A stretch of 64,000 bases of DNA from Sulfurospirillum sp. GTDB lineage: Bacteria > Campylobacterota > Campylobacteria > Campylobacterales > Sulfurospirillaceae. Positions 56,435 to 64,000 of the stretch are shown here, one piece after another. The position numbers and the translations under genes are program-made. The stretch lies in contig JADGDR010000003.1 of assembly GCA_016744795.1 (NCBI GenBank), positions 238,125 to 302,124 on the forward strand, given 5' to 3'. A model generated the notes under the pieces. The model worked only from the letters and a program-made list of their open reading frames with translations. It was not told the origin of the DNA and did not search any database. Numbering within the stretch: position 1 is the first letter of the stretch; every line of letters begins with the position of its first letter.

Positions 56435-57241
56435 TTATTGTACAAAATTGAGTTGATACTCTTTTGGTCTCACTGTAGTTATTGCTTTAAAGTGTCTATG
56501 AAGATGGCTTTGGTCAAAAAAACCACATTCAAGAGCAACTTCACTAATATTTTTATTTTCTTGAAAAAGTTTTTTAGCCAGTTCAATGCGACGATTCATT
56601 CTAAAGGCGTGAGGAGTTATGCCTACCTCATCTTTAAAGTTTCTCAAAAGTGTATAAGGATTTAATGAGAGTTTTTTAGCGATACTAGCTAATGTTATAT
56701 CTTCATCCAAACCCTTGGATAAAATATCTTTAATACTCTTTACATGTAAAGATGTTTGTTTACATGTAGAAGTTTTTAAATCTACTGTTTTTCTTAAAAT
56801 TTTCTCTACAAGAGTTATCATCATTTGCTCTTTTTCCAATAAAAATCCCTCTTGCATAAAAAAAATCATTGTTTTAATATACTCATCATATATCTGAGCA
56901 TCTTGAATTAAAATTTTATTAGAAGGAATAAAAGTTTGAGTATCAATAAAAGATTGTTGTATTTTAAGACACCAAGATGTATCAAGATAAAGCATATAGT
57001 AACTTCTTTGTAATTTTTGAAGTGGATTACATTTATGAAGAGTATCTGGGTTTATAATAGCAAGTGAATTTGCACTCAAATATGCTTCATGATTGTTTAC
57101 ACTATATAAAACTTCACCAACATCAATAGCACCTATACTAAAAGTGGAATGAATATGAGGTTTATAGTGTTTTCCACTATTTTTACTATATCTACACTCT
57201 ATAAAAGGTAGGTTTTTATCTTTAAAAAATATCTCTTTCAT
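56435..57241 (-). CDS. AraC-family transcription regulator
   Basis: The N-terminal cupin-type sensing domain (about 1-150, with HKPHIHS-like His cluster GKHYKPHIHSTFSIG) is followed by two helix-turn-helix motifs near the C-terminus (LASIAKKLSLNPYTLLRNFK and ISEVALECGFFDQSHLHRHF). The 268-residue length is typical. It lies upstream of the RhtB exporter on the same strand and probably controls it. A TACATGTA pair is inside (56741 and 56761). Confidence 0.93.
   Translation of the reverse strand: MKEIFFKDKNLPFIECRYSKNSGKHYKPHIHSTFSIGAIDVGEVLYSVNNHEAYLSANSLAIINPDTLHKCNPLQKLQRSYYMLYLDTSWCLKIQQSFIDTQTFIPSNKILIQDAQIYDEYIKTMIFFMQEGFLLEKEQMMITLVEKILRKTVDLKTSTCKQTSLHVKSIKDILSKGLDEDITLASIAKKLSLNPYTLLRNFKDEVGITPHAFRMNRRIELAKKLFQENKNISEVALECGFFDQSHLHRHFKAITTVRPKEYQLNFVQ
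56741..56768. repeat. Pair of TACATGTA palindromes, 20-base spacing
   Basis: Copies start at 56741 and 56761 in the AraC-type regulator gene, in the linker between the sensing and DNA-binding domains, a region likely to tolerate insertion. They are members of the dispersed family. Confidence 0.85.
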
Positions 57242-57321
57242 AACACAAGTATAGCTTAGTATTGACTAATTGCATATACTTAAGCATAAATATACAGGCT
57301 TAATGAAAGAATTTATTGTGA

Positions 57322-58005
57322 TTAAGTCTTTTTTTGTAAAAGGTAGAGTATGGTACTAATTCCAGAACTTCCTAAAACCATAAACATAACCATAATTTGA
57401 TAACGAACGGCGACTATTGGGTCAACTCCTGAGAGTATCTGACCTGTCATCATTCCAGGAAGAGAGACTAAACCAACTGCTAAAAAAGAGTTTATTTGAG
57501 GTATGAGTGACGCTCTAAACGAAATAGCTCTTGCTTCTTCATAAGAGTGGATTTTCCGCTCTTGTTCAAACCTCTCAGCTACAAGTGATACTGCATTCAT
57601 GCAATTAGCATACAACATTCCTGCAATTGGGATTACATAACGAGGTTCACTAAATGAATCAAAATCTAGAACAAAATATATCACTAAAAAAAGATTTAAA
57701 CTTCCACCAATAAAAATAGATAAAAAAACACTTTTATAGATTTGAAAATTTTTACTTGTTATATTTCTTAGTGTTATGAGACTCGCAGCACTTATCATAA
57801 CAACAATTACAAATATACTCATATATGATGATTTTGCTTCAAAAAGATAAGTCAAAAGACAACCAACCAACAAAAGTTGTAGCAACATTCTTCCACTCGC
57901 ATAAAGTATTTCTAGTTTGTTACCAACCCAACGAAAATAGAAGTATGCAACTATGAAAACAGGCAATAATAAGTAAAGTAGATTACTTGCTGATATGAGT
58001 TGCAT
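57322..58005 (-). CDS. fetB: FetB-type ABC permease (UPF0014)
   Basis: This is an inner-membrane permease with about seven helices, of the FetB/YbbM family linked to iron export in E. coli. Conserved segments include YVIPIAGMLYANCMNAVSL, SFRASLIPQINSF and LPGMMTGQILSGVDP. The 227-residue length is close to the family. The FetA ATPase normally encoded beside it is not in this neighbourhood. It overlaps the YbaK gene by 23 bases. Confidence 0.9.
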   Translation of the reverse strand: MQLISASNLLYLLLPVFIVAYFYFRWVGNKLEILYASGRMLLQLLLVGCLLTYLFEAKSSYMSIFVIVVMISAASLITLRNITSKNFQIYKSVFLSIFIGGSLNLFLVIYFVLDFDSFSEPRYVIPIAGMLYANCMNAVSLVAERFEQERKIHSYEEARAISFRASLIPQINSFLAVGLVSLPGMMTGQILSGVDPIVAVRYQIMVMFMVLGSSGISTILYLLQKKT

Positions 58006-58471
58006 GAATGATTCTCTTAAACTCTACATGTAAGAGTTTTTCAAATGCTCTTGGGTCCAACAAAAGCTGTTGCCCTCTTACCCCTGCACTTACTAATATC
58101 TTTACATGTAAGAGTGCATCCGTATCTACAAATGTTCTATATTGCTTTTTCATACCAAATGGAGAACAGCCTCCTCTGATGTATCCTGTTGTTTTCAACA
58201 CATCTTTTAAAGGTATCATCGTACACTTCTTCACACCAGCCACCTTTGCCAAAGCTTTTAAATCAAGCTCTTCATCACCAGCAATACATGCTACTATTGG
58301 CTCGTTTTTCTCATCTATGGTTACTAAAGTTTTAAAAATTGTTTTTATATCTGTATTTGAATTTTCGGCTACATGTAAAGCACTTAAATCATTTTCATCA
58401 ACTTCATATTCAACAATTTCATAATCAATTTTGTACTTATCTAAGATACGTGCTGCATTTGTTTTTTTCAT
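57983..58471 (-). CDS. ybaK: YbaK/EbsC-type aminoacyl-tRNA deacylase
   Basis: This is a trans-editing enzyme that removes Cys from mischarged tRNA-Pro in E. coli. The 162-residue chain begins KTNAARILDKYKIDYE and has the conserved Lys in IFKTLVTID and GYIRGGCSPFGMKK, matching the family. The overlap with fetB is 23 bases. Four TACATGTA words lie in or just upstream of the gene (58025, 58103, 58370, 58495), the densest run in the window. Confidence 0.93.
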   Translation of the reverse strand: MKKTNAARILDKYKIDYEIVEYEVDENDLSALHVAENSNTDIKTIFKTLVTIDEKNEPIVACIAGDEELDLKALAKVAGVKKCTMIPLKDVLKTTGYIRGGCSPFGMKKQYRTFVDTDALLHVKILVSAGVRGQQLLLDPRAFEKLLHVEFKRIIHATHISK

Positions 58472-58560
58472 ATTTAATTATAGCAATTTTTTATTACATG
58501 TAAAGAATTTACGTCTGTTTTAGGCATGAAATGATAAAGTTTCATTTTAAAGGATAACCA

Positions 58561-59601
58561 ATGGATTTTTCAAATGCAAGTATAGATAAACTAATAGTAC
58601 ACCAAGTAGGAAACAAACAAAAAGATGAGGGAGTTTACCTATCTCATCATCCTCAAAGTGTAGAAGCTGAACTAGAAAAAAAGCTATTACACTATTTTTT
58701 AAAACCCTTTCAACTCGAGACTGACTTACACCGTTTTGCTCACAGTTCAAGTTTAACGTTTAATGAAGTGTACATGTACACAAAAAACATCTTTGAAGAT
58801 GGTGACTTTGCCCAAGCAGCACAACGTATTGCCAATCATCTTTACGATGCTTCTACTCATCCTAAAATCATGATGGGTGAACTTCTGATAGTTCATTTTA
58901 AAGATATAAAGTTTGATGAAGTTTTTCGTGATGTAATTGGTATCTATAAAGTAGAGAAAAAAGATATGTTTTTTAAAGTACTTAAAACTGAGGATTCTTT
59001 AACTCTTGGAACAGAAGAAGGCATTAATGCAAGTAAAATAGAAAAAGGCTGTTTCATCATCAATGACGAAACTGAACTTGGCTACAACATCTTCAATATA
59101 GACATCCACCAAAAGGTAACTGACTACTGGGTAAACAAGTTTTTAAGCATTGCTCCTGTTGAAAATGACAGCTTTAAAACAAAGCAGTTTATGAACATGT
59201 GTAAAGATTTTGTAAATGATGTGGTTACACCTGAGTATGAAAAAAGTGAACAAGTTGATTTTGGTAACTCTTGTATTGATTTCTTTGAAAAAAAAGACAA
59301 CTTTAATGAACAAGACTTTTTAGATGAAATAATGCACAATGATAAAATGAAAGATGACTTTGTAAACTATCGTGACAAGTATGCAGATGAGAGTGAAATT
59401 AGTTTTGATGATAATTTTGGAATCAGCAAAGACGATGTAAAAAAATATAAAAATGGCTTTAGGTCGTCCATAACTCTTGATGAAAAAATTCAAATAAAAT
59501 TCCTAAATAACTCAATTCAAGAAGGACTCGATTACGAAAAAGGCTATGACGAAGAAACCGGACAATCTTACTATAAATTTTACTTTGAGGATGAGTATTA
59601 G
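58561..59601 (+). CDS. Nucleoid-associated protein of the NdpA/YejK family
   Basis: A 346-residue soluble protein. The start MDFSNASIDKLIVHQVGNK and features such as LLIVHFKD, KGCFIINDE and LDYEKGYDEETGQSYYKF match the 37-kDa nucleoid-associated NdpA family, which binds nucleoid DNA with unknown purpose. Acidic segments near 255-300 are unusual but typical of the group. It diverges from the YbaK gene by 89 bases. One TACATGTA word is inside. Confidence 0.85.
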   Translation: MDFSNASIDKLIVHQVGNKQKDEGVYLSHHPQSVEAELEKKLLHYFLKPFQLETDLHRFAHSSSLTFNEVYMYTKNIFEDGDFAQAAQRIANHLYDASTHPKIMMGELLIVHFKDIKFDEVFRDVIGIYKVEKKDMFFKVLKTEDSLTLGTEEGINASKIEKGCFIINDETELGYNIFNIDIHQKVTDYWVNKFLSIAPVENDSFKTKQFMNMCKDFVNDVVTPEYEKSEQVDFGNSCIDFFEKKDNFNEQDFLDEIMHNDKMKDDFVNYRDKYADESEISFDDNFGISKDDVKKYKNGFRSSITLDEKIQIKFLNNSIQEGLDYEKGYDEETGQSYYKFYFEDEY

Positions 59602-59714
59602 GGCTTTGCATGTAAGTATTTAATTTTTAAAAGAAGAAATTAATCCTCTATGTTTTATGTTAGTTACTGAGGAACTTTAGAAAGAATAATAAATATATCT
59701 AAAAAGGAAATAAA

Positions 59715-61082
59715 TTGAGCCTATATGAAATTGATTTAAATAGTAATTTTAAGTTTAATAGTCAATCACCTTTTCTATCAGAAAAAGATTTTAGTAAATT
59801 CTACAAACTAAATAATTTAAATAAAAAAAATTGGACATCTCAATCCAAAAAATATTTAGATTGTTTATTAGACAATAGTTGGCTTAACGTTGATAAAGAT
59901 TTTTTAATAACTTCAAACACATCTAATTGGACAGAGAAATTTGAAAACTTAAAAAAAATAATTTCAATAGATTTATTAAAAGCATATGAAGAACATTTTG
60001 ATGAAAATTTTCCAAATAAAAAATATACATACTTATTTGGTCAAAATCAAAATACAAAACTTTATCCAAATTGGCAATTATTCTATATTGGATTAAGTAA
60101 ACAAAGTACTGATGAGTACAGCAAAAGTAAATTTAAAAAAGAACTTGATAATTTCTGGAAAATATCTGAAATTATGTACAAAGAGTATTTAATTAAATAC
60201 AGTTATGATTTAGTTAACAATGATGAATTATTTGATTTATTATCAGTATATAGAAAAAATACTTTTCCAGACTCTAGCAACCTAGTTTCATATTTAAAAT
60301 GTCTACTAAAACTACATTTTAGTTTTTATGAAAATGAGCAATATAAACTTATGTGGAATTTAGAAAGTACTTATATCTTATGTGCTATATCTATTTTAAT
60401 GGATACTCATAGTTTAACATATACAAACATTGTAGCACAAGTAAATAAGAATCGTTATGGCAATAGACAAACTGATTTGAATGATATATATATTGATTTG
60501 CCAACATATCTTAAAGGAAACAAACAAAAGAATATGTATTTAAATCCAAGTATTGTGCAAATATTTTCTAATGTTTTTAACGAAAATATAAATCAAGATA
60601 TTCTCATTGAAATACTTCATAGAAAAGAAAAAAACTTAGAAGTACTAAATTCAATAGTAGAACTTACGGAGCGATTTTATGCAAATAAAAGAAGTGAAAG
60701 TACTGTTTTATCAATTACAATTGGTTTAGTATTAAGTATAGAAGTTTTTATTAAAGAAAAATCAAAATCAGAAGAAAATTATCTATTCAGTCATATAGAA
60801 AATGTGCTAAATGATTCAAATCAAAAACTTTTAAAACAATATCATAAATTCCCTAAAAATGCTACAGGAGACGAATTTTTCAATGCCTATTCAAAACTAA
60901 TTGACAAACCAGATAGCTTGGAAAAATATTTTATGTTGTACAAACATGCTAGAAATTATTTAGCTCATAGTAAAATAGAATTTGATAGGTTTTTTTATGA
61001 AAATAATCATCGTATAATAGGAAATGTGATAAATTCTATTTTAATAGTTTTATACTATCTTGAAAAAAAGAAACCTCAATGA
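59715..61082 (+). CDS. Large protein with a C-terminal HEPN-like motif, unknown
   Basis: I do not recognise the full-length family. The 455-residue protein is AT-rich in codon use and starts with TTG at 59715 after AAAGGAAAT. The last 130 residues are helical and include RNYLAH (R413 to H418), the R-x4-H motif of HEPN ribonucleases, within KHARNYLAHSKIEF. The remainder (about 1-320) is mixed and has no motif I can name. HEPN proteins are common in abortive infection and toxin systems. It sits next to a nucleotidyltransferase-type gene and a HipA kinase, which supports that reading without proof. Confidence 0.6.
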   Translation: MSLYEIDLNSNFKFNSQSPFLSEKDFSKFYKLNNLNKKNWTSQSKKYLDCLLDNSWLNVDKDFLITSNTSNWTEKFENLKKIISIDLLKAYEEHFDENFPNKKYTYLFGQNQNTKLYPNWQLFYIGLSKQSTDEYSKSKFKKELDNFWKISEIMYKEYLIKYSYDLVNNDELFDLLSVYRKNTFPDSSNLVSYLKCLLKLHFSFYENEQYKLMWNLESTYILCAISILMDTHSLTYTNIVAQVNKNRYGNRQTDLNDIYIDLPTYLKGNKQKNMYLNPSIVQIFSNVFNENINQDILIEILHRKEKNLEVLNSIVELTERFYANKRSESTVLSITIGLVLSIEVFIKEKSKSEENYLFSHIENVLNDSNQKLLKQYHKFPKNATGDEFFNAYSKLIDKPDSLEKYFMLYKHARNYLAHSKIEFDRFFYENNHRIIGNVINSILIVLYYLEKKKPQ

Positions 61083-61499
61083 ATTTCAGCTATATAATAC
61101 ATAATTATTTGCATATAAAGATTTATGTTAAATTTTTCTAGTAAAAACTATAAAAAGGAGTTCCGGAGACAGGATACTAATTAAATTCCAAATTACACCC
61201 CGGGGGTAATAAATACACTTAAAAAAGAGCTCCGGTATTTTTTATATTCTCCTATTGGTGCAATTTATTATTTTTGAAAATAGAGACGTTGGTGTTTTTC
61301 GTAAAGAAAAGTAAACTGTTTGAACGAAGTGAGTTTTTACTTTTTAGAAAAACATCATAAGACTCTCAAAAATTATAATTCTTGCACCGAGCTTTTTTGG
61401 TTCTTTTTTTGCGGAAAAAAAAAGAATAAAGAAAATCTGGTTTTCCTACATGTAAAAATTATTATATTAGTTTTTTAATGGTACTTTTAAAAATTTGAT
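61083..61499. repeat. Gene-free stretch with RAYT-like end sequence and a long hairpin
   Basis: No gene is supported here. The stretch holds: GAGTTCCGGAGACAG (61158-61172), similar to sequences I associate with REP/RAYT transposase neighbourhoods; a GC-rich near-palindrome ATTACACCCCGGGGGTAAT (61192-61210); an imperfect nested inverted repeat of about 132 bases (61257-61388, outer arms GGTGCAA/TTGCACC, inner arms ATTTTTGA/TCAAAAAT and GTGTTTTTC-like); and a tail at 61389-61431 nearly identical to 62028-62070. One TACATGTA lies at 61447. Confidence 0.7.
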
Positions 61500-61802
61500 T
61501 TAGACATATATTGCCTTATCTAGTATAGTTTTATTTTTATCAGATATAAAATCTACTTTAGTTTTAAATCTGTTTTCTAAATCTTTTTTAATTTCATCAA
61601 GTCGTAAAAGTTTAGAAAATCCATCTTTATATTTTTGAGAAAATTTGTCATAATTAAGATGATAAACTATATCTATGTCACTAAAACTTGTTTGTTTGTT
61701 TTGGGCATAACTACCAAATAAACCTAAGAGTAAAACCCCTTCACTTTCATACATAGGTTTTAGTTTTTTTAATGTAGATAATATTTTTTTTTGCGTATAC
61801 AT
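61500..61802 (-). CDS. Minimal nucleotidyltransferase-domain protein (MNT-like)
   Basis: A 100-residue nucleotidyltransferase domain. The pol-beta motif is GLFGSYAQNK followed by SFSDIDIVYH, with D42 and D44 as metal ligands and a further Asp in VDFISDK. Such proteins are antitoxins in HEPN-MNT modules, where they AMPylate the HEPN toxin. No small HEPN partner lies beside it. The large HEPN-like protein is upstream on the other strand. It lies alone between two repeat-bearing gaps. Confidence 0.85.
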   Translation of the reverse strand: MYTQKKILSTLKKLKPMYESEGVLLLGLFGSYAQNKQTSFSDIDIVYHLNYDKFSQKYKDGFSKLLRLDEIKKDLENRFKTKVDFISDKNKTILDKAIYV

Positions 61803-62160
61803 ACACTAGCACCTTTAGTTTTATATTCAAGATTATATCATATCTACATGTAAAGAAACTTCTGTATTTCTACCATCATTTGAAATGCCAGAAATTTATA
61901 AACTATTTTCGGAAAAGATGTTTTTCTGTTTGAATGCAGAAACAATACTTTGTATTGTTTTGAAATGAGTTATAAACATCAGAAAATCTTTTATACATTT
62001 CTGAAAAAGCATTTCATTTTAGATGGTGAGCTTTTTTGGTTCTTTTTTTGCGGAGAAAAAAAGAATAAAGAGAACCACACTTTTTAGGAATTAGAAGTTC
62101 CAAGAGAGTTCCGATAACAGTACATATAATTATTTACATGTAAAGATTTAAAATCTAATC
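61803..62160. repeat. Gene-free stretch with a second hairpin element and shared tail
   Basis: No gene is supported. An imperfect inverted repeat spans 61872-62027 (outer arms ACCATC/GATGGT, then matching GAAATGC and CAGAAATxTATAAA blocks on opposite strands). It is followed at once by the tail 62028-62070, which is 42 of 43 bases identical to 61389-61431. GAGTTCCGATAACAG (62106-62120) resembles the 61158 word. TACATGTA occurs at 61845 and 62135. The two gaps look like two members of one repeat family flanking the nucleotidyltransferase gene. Confidence 0.7.
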
Positions 62161-63756
62161 TTATTTTCCAACAATCCAATTAAGCTCAATCAATCTACTT
62201 ACTTGCTTTTTATGAAATTTAGCTAGTACTTCTGTAAACTCAACTGGTTTTTTATCTCTTACCCAGTCTCCTTGTTCTCCAACTTTCTTTTTAAATTTTG
62301 CCTTATAAAAAGGAATACTTCCTAATTTTTTTAACTCTTCAATGTACAAAGGAAGTCTTTCCTCATAAATAGTAGCAATTTTAAATGCCTCTTTTTTGAA
62401 ACTTTTAAAATCAATTTTAAGTAACTTGCATAAAGGATTAAAATCATTAGGTCTAATGTTCGTTTGTTTTCCATTAATTGATATATGAGAATCGTAGCCT
62501 TTAGATGTATCATAGATACCTGTACAAGCAATATCATATAAAGGTGCAAATAAAACTTTTTCTCCTTCAAAAATCAAGCTTAGATTTTTTACATGCATAT
62601 CTTCATGAACAATAATCACTGAATATACATAATGCTTTAGTAACTCCATCCTCTCTTTAGGACAAATTATCTCTTTTGCAATCCTTTTAAAAATTTGTTC
62701 GCTAGAAGTATCATATTTTGTACTGCTTACTAATCCTAAAAATGGAGCAAATGTGTTTTTAGAAAATCTATGAGTTCCATATCTGTCAAATCTTTTTACA
62801 ATATAATGAAACTCCTCATCCTGCTCCCTTTTAACAATTGCACTATAAGGCACTCTAAAATCAAGTTCATTTTTTGCAAAAGACATAAACAAATGTTCGT
62901 TAATAGATATATGAGGAAAATAATGAGGATTAAGAGGGTCTGCTTTTAATTTACTATATGGTTTTAAAATGTATTCTTTTGCTTTTCCATCTTCTGCACT
63001 TATCTCTTTTTTTTCAAAATCTAGATTAACTAACTTTTTATATTGAAAACCAGATATACCATCTGATTTTTGTATTGCAAGTTTAGTAAGGTCATAGTTT
63101 TCTGGGAATAGATGAATTTCATCAAGTTTAATATCAATGCCATTCAATACTTCTATTTTTTCGTTAGTGGCTAAAATATCTGCTAACAAACTTAAATATG
63201 ATTCTCCTTTTTGAAGTTCTGAGGAAAATGTCTCTGAACTTTTTGAAAAGTTTAAATCACCAATATTATCTTCTAATTTCAATAAAAGTTCAAATTCATC
63301 GGATTCTTTTGTATTTGTTTCCAATATATCTCTATTGATTCCCTCTGGAATATTCTCTTCAAATACAGGAGGTAACTCTACATAATCATATGCTTTAACA
63401 TCTAAAGGTATCGTAGCAATTCCTTTTGAAAGATTAATTAAGAACTTACTTGAATATATAAAACGATAATTTTCTTTTAATTTTATAAAGTATCCTGCCA
63501 CTTCTGCATCTTTATGTACATATAAAAAAGTAAATTTTTTATAGTATCTTAAAACTTCATCAATATAATATTTGGCATTATTAGTATTCCCATCTTTTGC
63601 AATTCTATTGTTTTCAATAAGATTATTAAGCTCACGAAGTAGTGTTTTTGGCTCAATTCTTAATCTTAATTTATCTCTTATTTCATTTAAGGTTAAAGCC
63701 TCTTTCCCTTTAGTTAAAATAGAAAGAACATCTATACTAGTGCTAATATTTGCCAT
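62161..63756 (-). CDS. HipA-family kinase with N-terminal winged helix
   Basis: The C-terminal two thirds match HipA-type Ser/Thr kinases: LPPVFEENIPEG (about 128-139), the glycine loop SGFQYKKL (235-242), IVKRFDR with K321, the catalytic loop HEDMHVKNLS with D386 and N391, and APLYD with D408. Residues 1-65 form a winged helix (LTLNEIRDKLRLRIEPKTLLRELNNLIE), so DNA binding, normally given by a HipB antitoxin, appears to be part of this protein. No separate HipB gene lies upstream in the 244 bases visible. HipA kinases phosphorylate tRNA synthetases or other targets, causing growth arrest. Confidence 0.85.
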   Translation of the reverse strand: MANISTSIDVLSILTKGKEALTLNEIRDKLRLRIEPKTLLRELNNLIENNRIAKDGNTNNAKYYIDEVLRYYKKFTFLYVHKDAEVAGYFIKLKENYRFIYSSKFLINLSKGIATIPLDVKAYDYVELPPVFEENIPEGINRDILETNTKESDEFELLLKLEDNIGDLNFSKSSETFSSELQKGESYLSLLADILATNEKIEVLNGIDIKLDEIHLFPENYDLTKLAIQKSDGISGFQYKKLVNLDFEKKEISAEDGKAKEYILKPYSKLKADPLNPHYFPHISINEHLFMSFAKNELDFRVPYSAIVKREQDEEFHYIVKRFDRYGTHRFSKNTFAPFLGLVSSTKYDTSSEQIFKRIAKEIICPKERMELLKHYVYSVIIVHEDMHVKNLSLIFEGEKVLFAPLYDIACTGIYDTSKGYDSHISINGKQTNIRPNDFNPLCKLLKIDFKSFKKEAFKIATIYEERLPLYIEELKKLGSIPFYKAKFKKKVGEQGDWVRDKKPVEFTEVLAKFHKKQVSRLIELNWIVGK

Positions 63757-64000
63757 TTAAATTCCTTAAGCTTATTTAGACAGTACTTAATTTTAATTAA
63801 AGTATTGTACATAAATATAGCCAAAATATCAATGAAACTTAAATAATCTTTAATTATTGTCTAAATAACCTTAAAAGGCTCCAGTGACAATACCTAATTA
63901 TTATATTACTCAACTTTCGCACATAAAACCCAACTCTTTTTGAGTGTAAGCACTTAATACAGCGATAATCTGTAGAAAGTTTTTATTATCCTTGACAACA

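Noticed and set aside
59602..64000. Prophage or integrated plasmid
   Set aside because: No integrase, structural phage gene, tRNA attachment site or replication gene is visible. Only toxin/defence-type genes and short repeats are present.

Overview
The window is AT-rich and gene-dense. It comes from a Campylobacterota (former Epsilonproteobacteria) genome, most likely a Sulfurimonas-like free-living denitrifier. Three things point there. Core gene order matches Campylobacter jejuni from memory: a TtcA-like gene, MTA/SAH nucleosidase, fabD, slyD, the tol-pal genes, atpC-D-G-A-H-F-F', parB, parA, birA, fmt, proB, obg, rpmA, rplU. The nitrous oxide reductase is the clade II type with a C-terminal haem c domain, in the order described for Wolinella succinogenes (nosZ-B-D-G-C-C-H-F-Y-L). 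Signalling proteins include a cytosolic zinc-binding chemoreceptor and a CetB-like PAS protein. No tRNA, rRNA, CRISPR array or intact transposase gene was seen.

Layout. 1-3738 is most of gltB (minus strand, running off the left edge). 3934-6066 holds recO, a soluble chemoreceptor and a small XRE regulator. 6085-27103 is one long minus-strand block of housekeeping genes: nucleoside and tRNA metabolism, fabD, a degenerate sigma54-activator-like ATPase, slyD, Tol-Pal, seven ATP synthase subunits (a and c are absent, as is usual in this phylum), chromosome partitioning, birA/fmt/proB/obg and ribosomal proteins L27/L21. 27244-36446 is accessory: a lipoprotein, a nucleoside-phosphorylase-like protein overlapping a spore-photoproduct-lyase-like radical SAM enzyme, a GGDEF-EAL protein, an SDR enzyme and a compact ABC-transporter operon with a Cys/His-rich membrane protein. 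36594-38554 is an RloA/RloB-type defence cassette preceded by a perfect palindrome.

38571-55800 is devoted mainly to nitrous oxide respiration. It has five NosL-family proteins, the nos operon from 53357 down to about 42607, two two-component systems and a small cytochrome c. NosZ reduces N2O. NosG, NosH and the two cytochromes c probably carry electrons. NosD/F/Y and NosL supply copper. The nosZ promoter has a perfect FNR/CRP-type box centred about 41.5 bases before the predicted start. 55789-59601 has an exporter/AraC pair, a FetB permease, a YbaK deacylase and a nucleoid-associated protein. 59715-63756 looks like a small toxin/defence island: a HEPN-like protein, a minimal nucleotidyltransferase, two hairpin repeats with an almost identical tail, and a HipA kinase with its own N-terminal winged helix.

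The most unusual large-scale signal is the 8-base palindrome TACATGTA. I found it 38 times, against about three expected for this composition. It is missing from long housekeeping stretches and several times occurs as pairs 20-24 bases apart.
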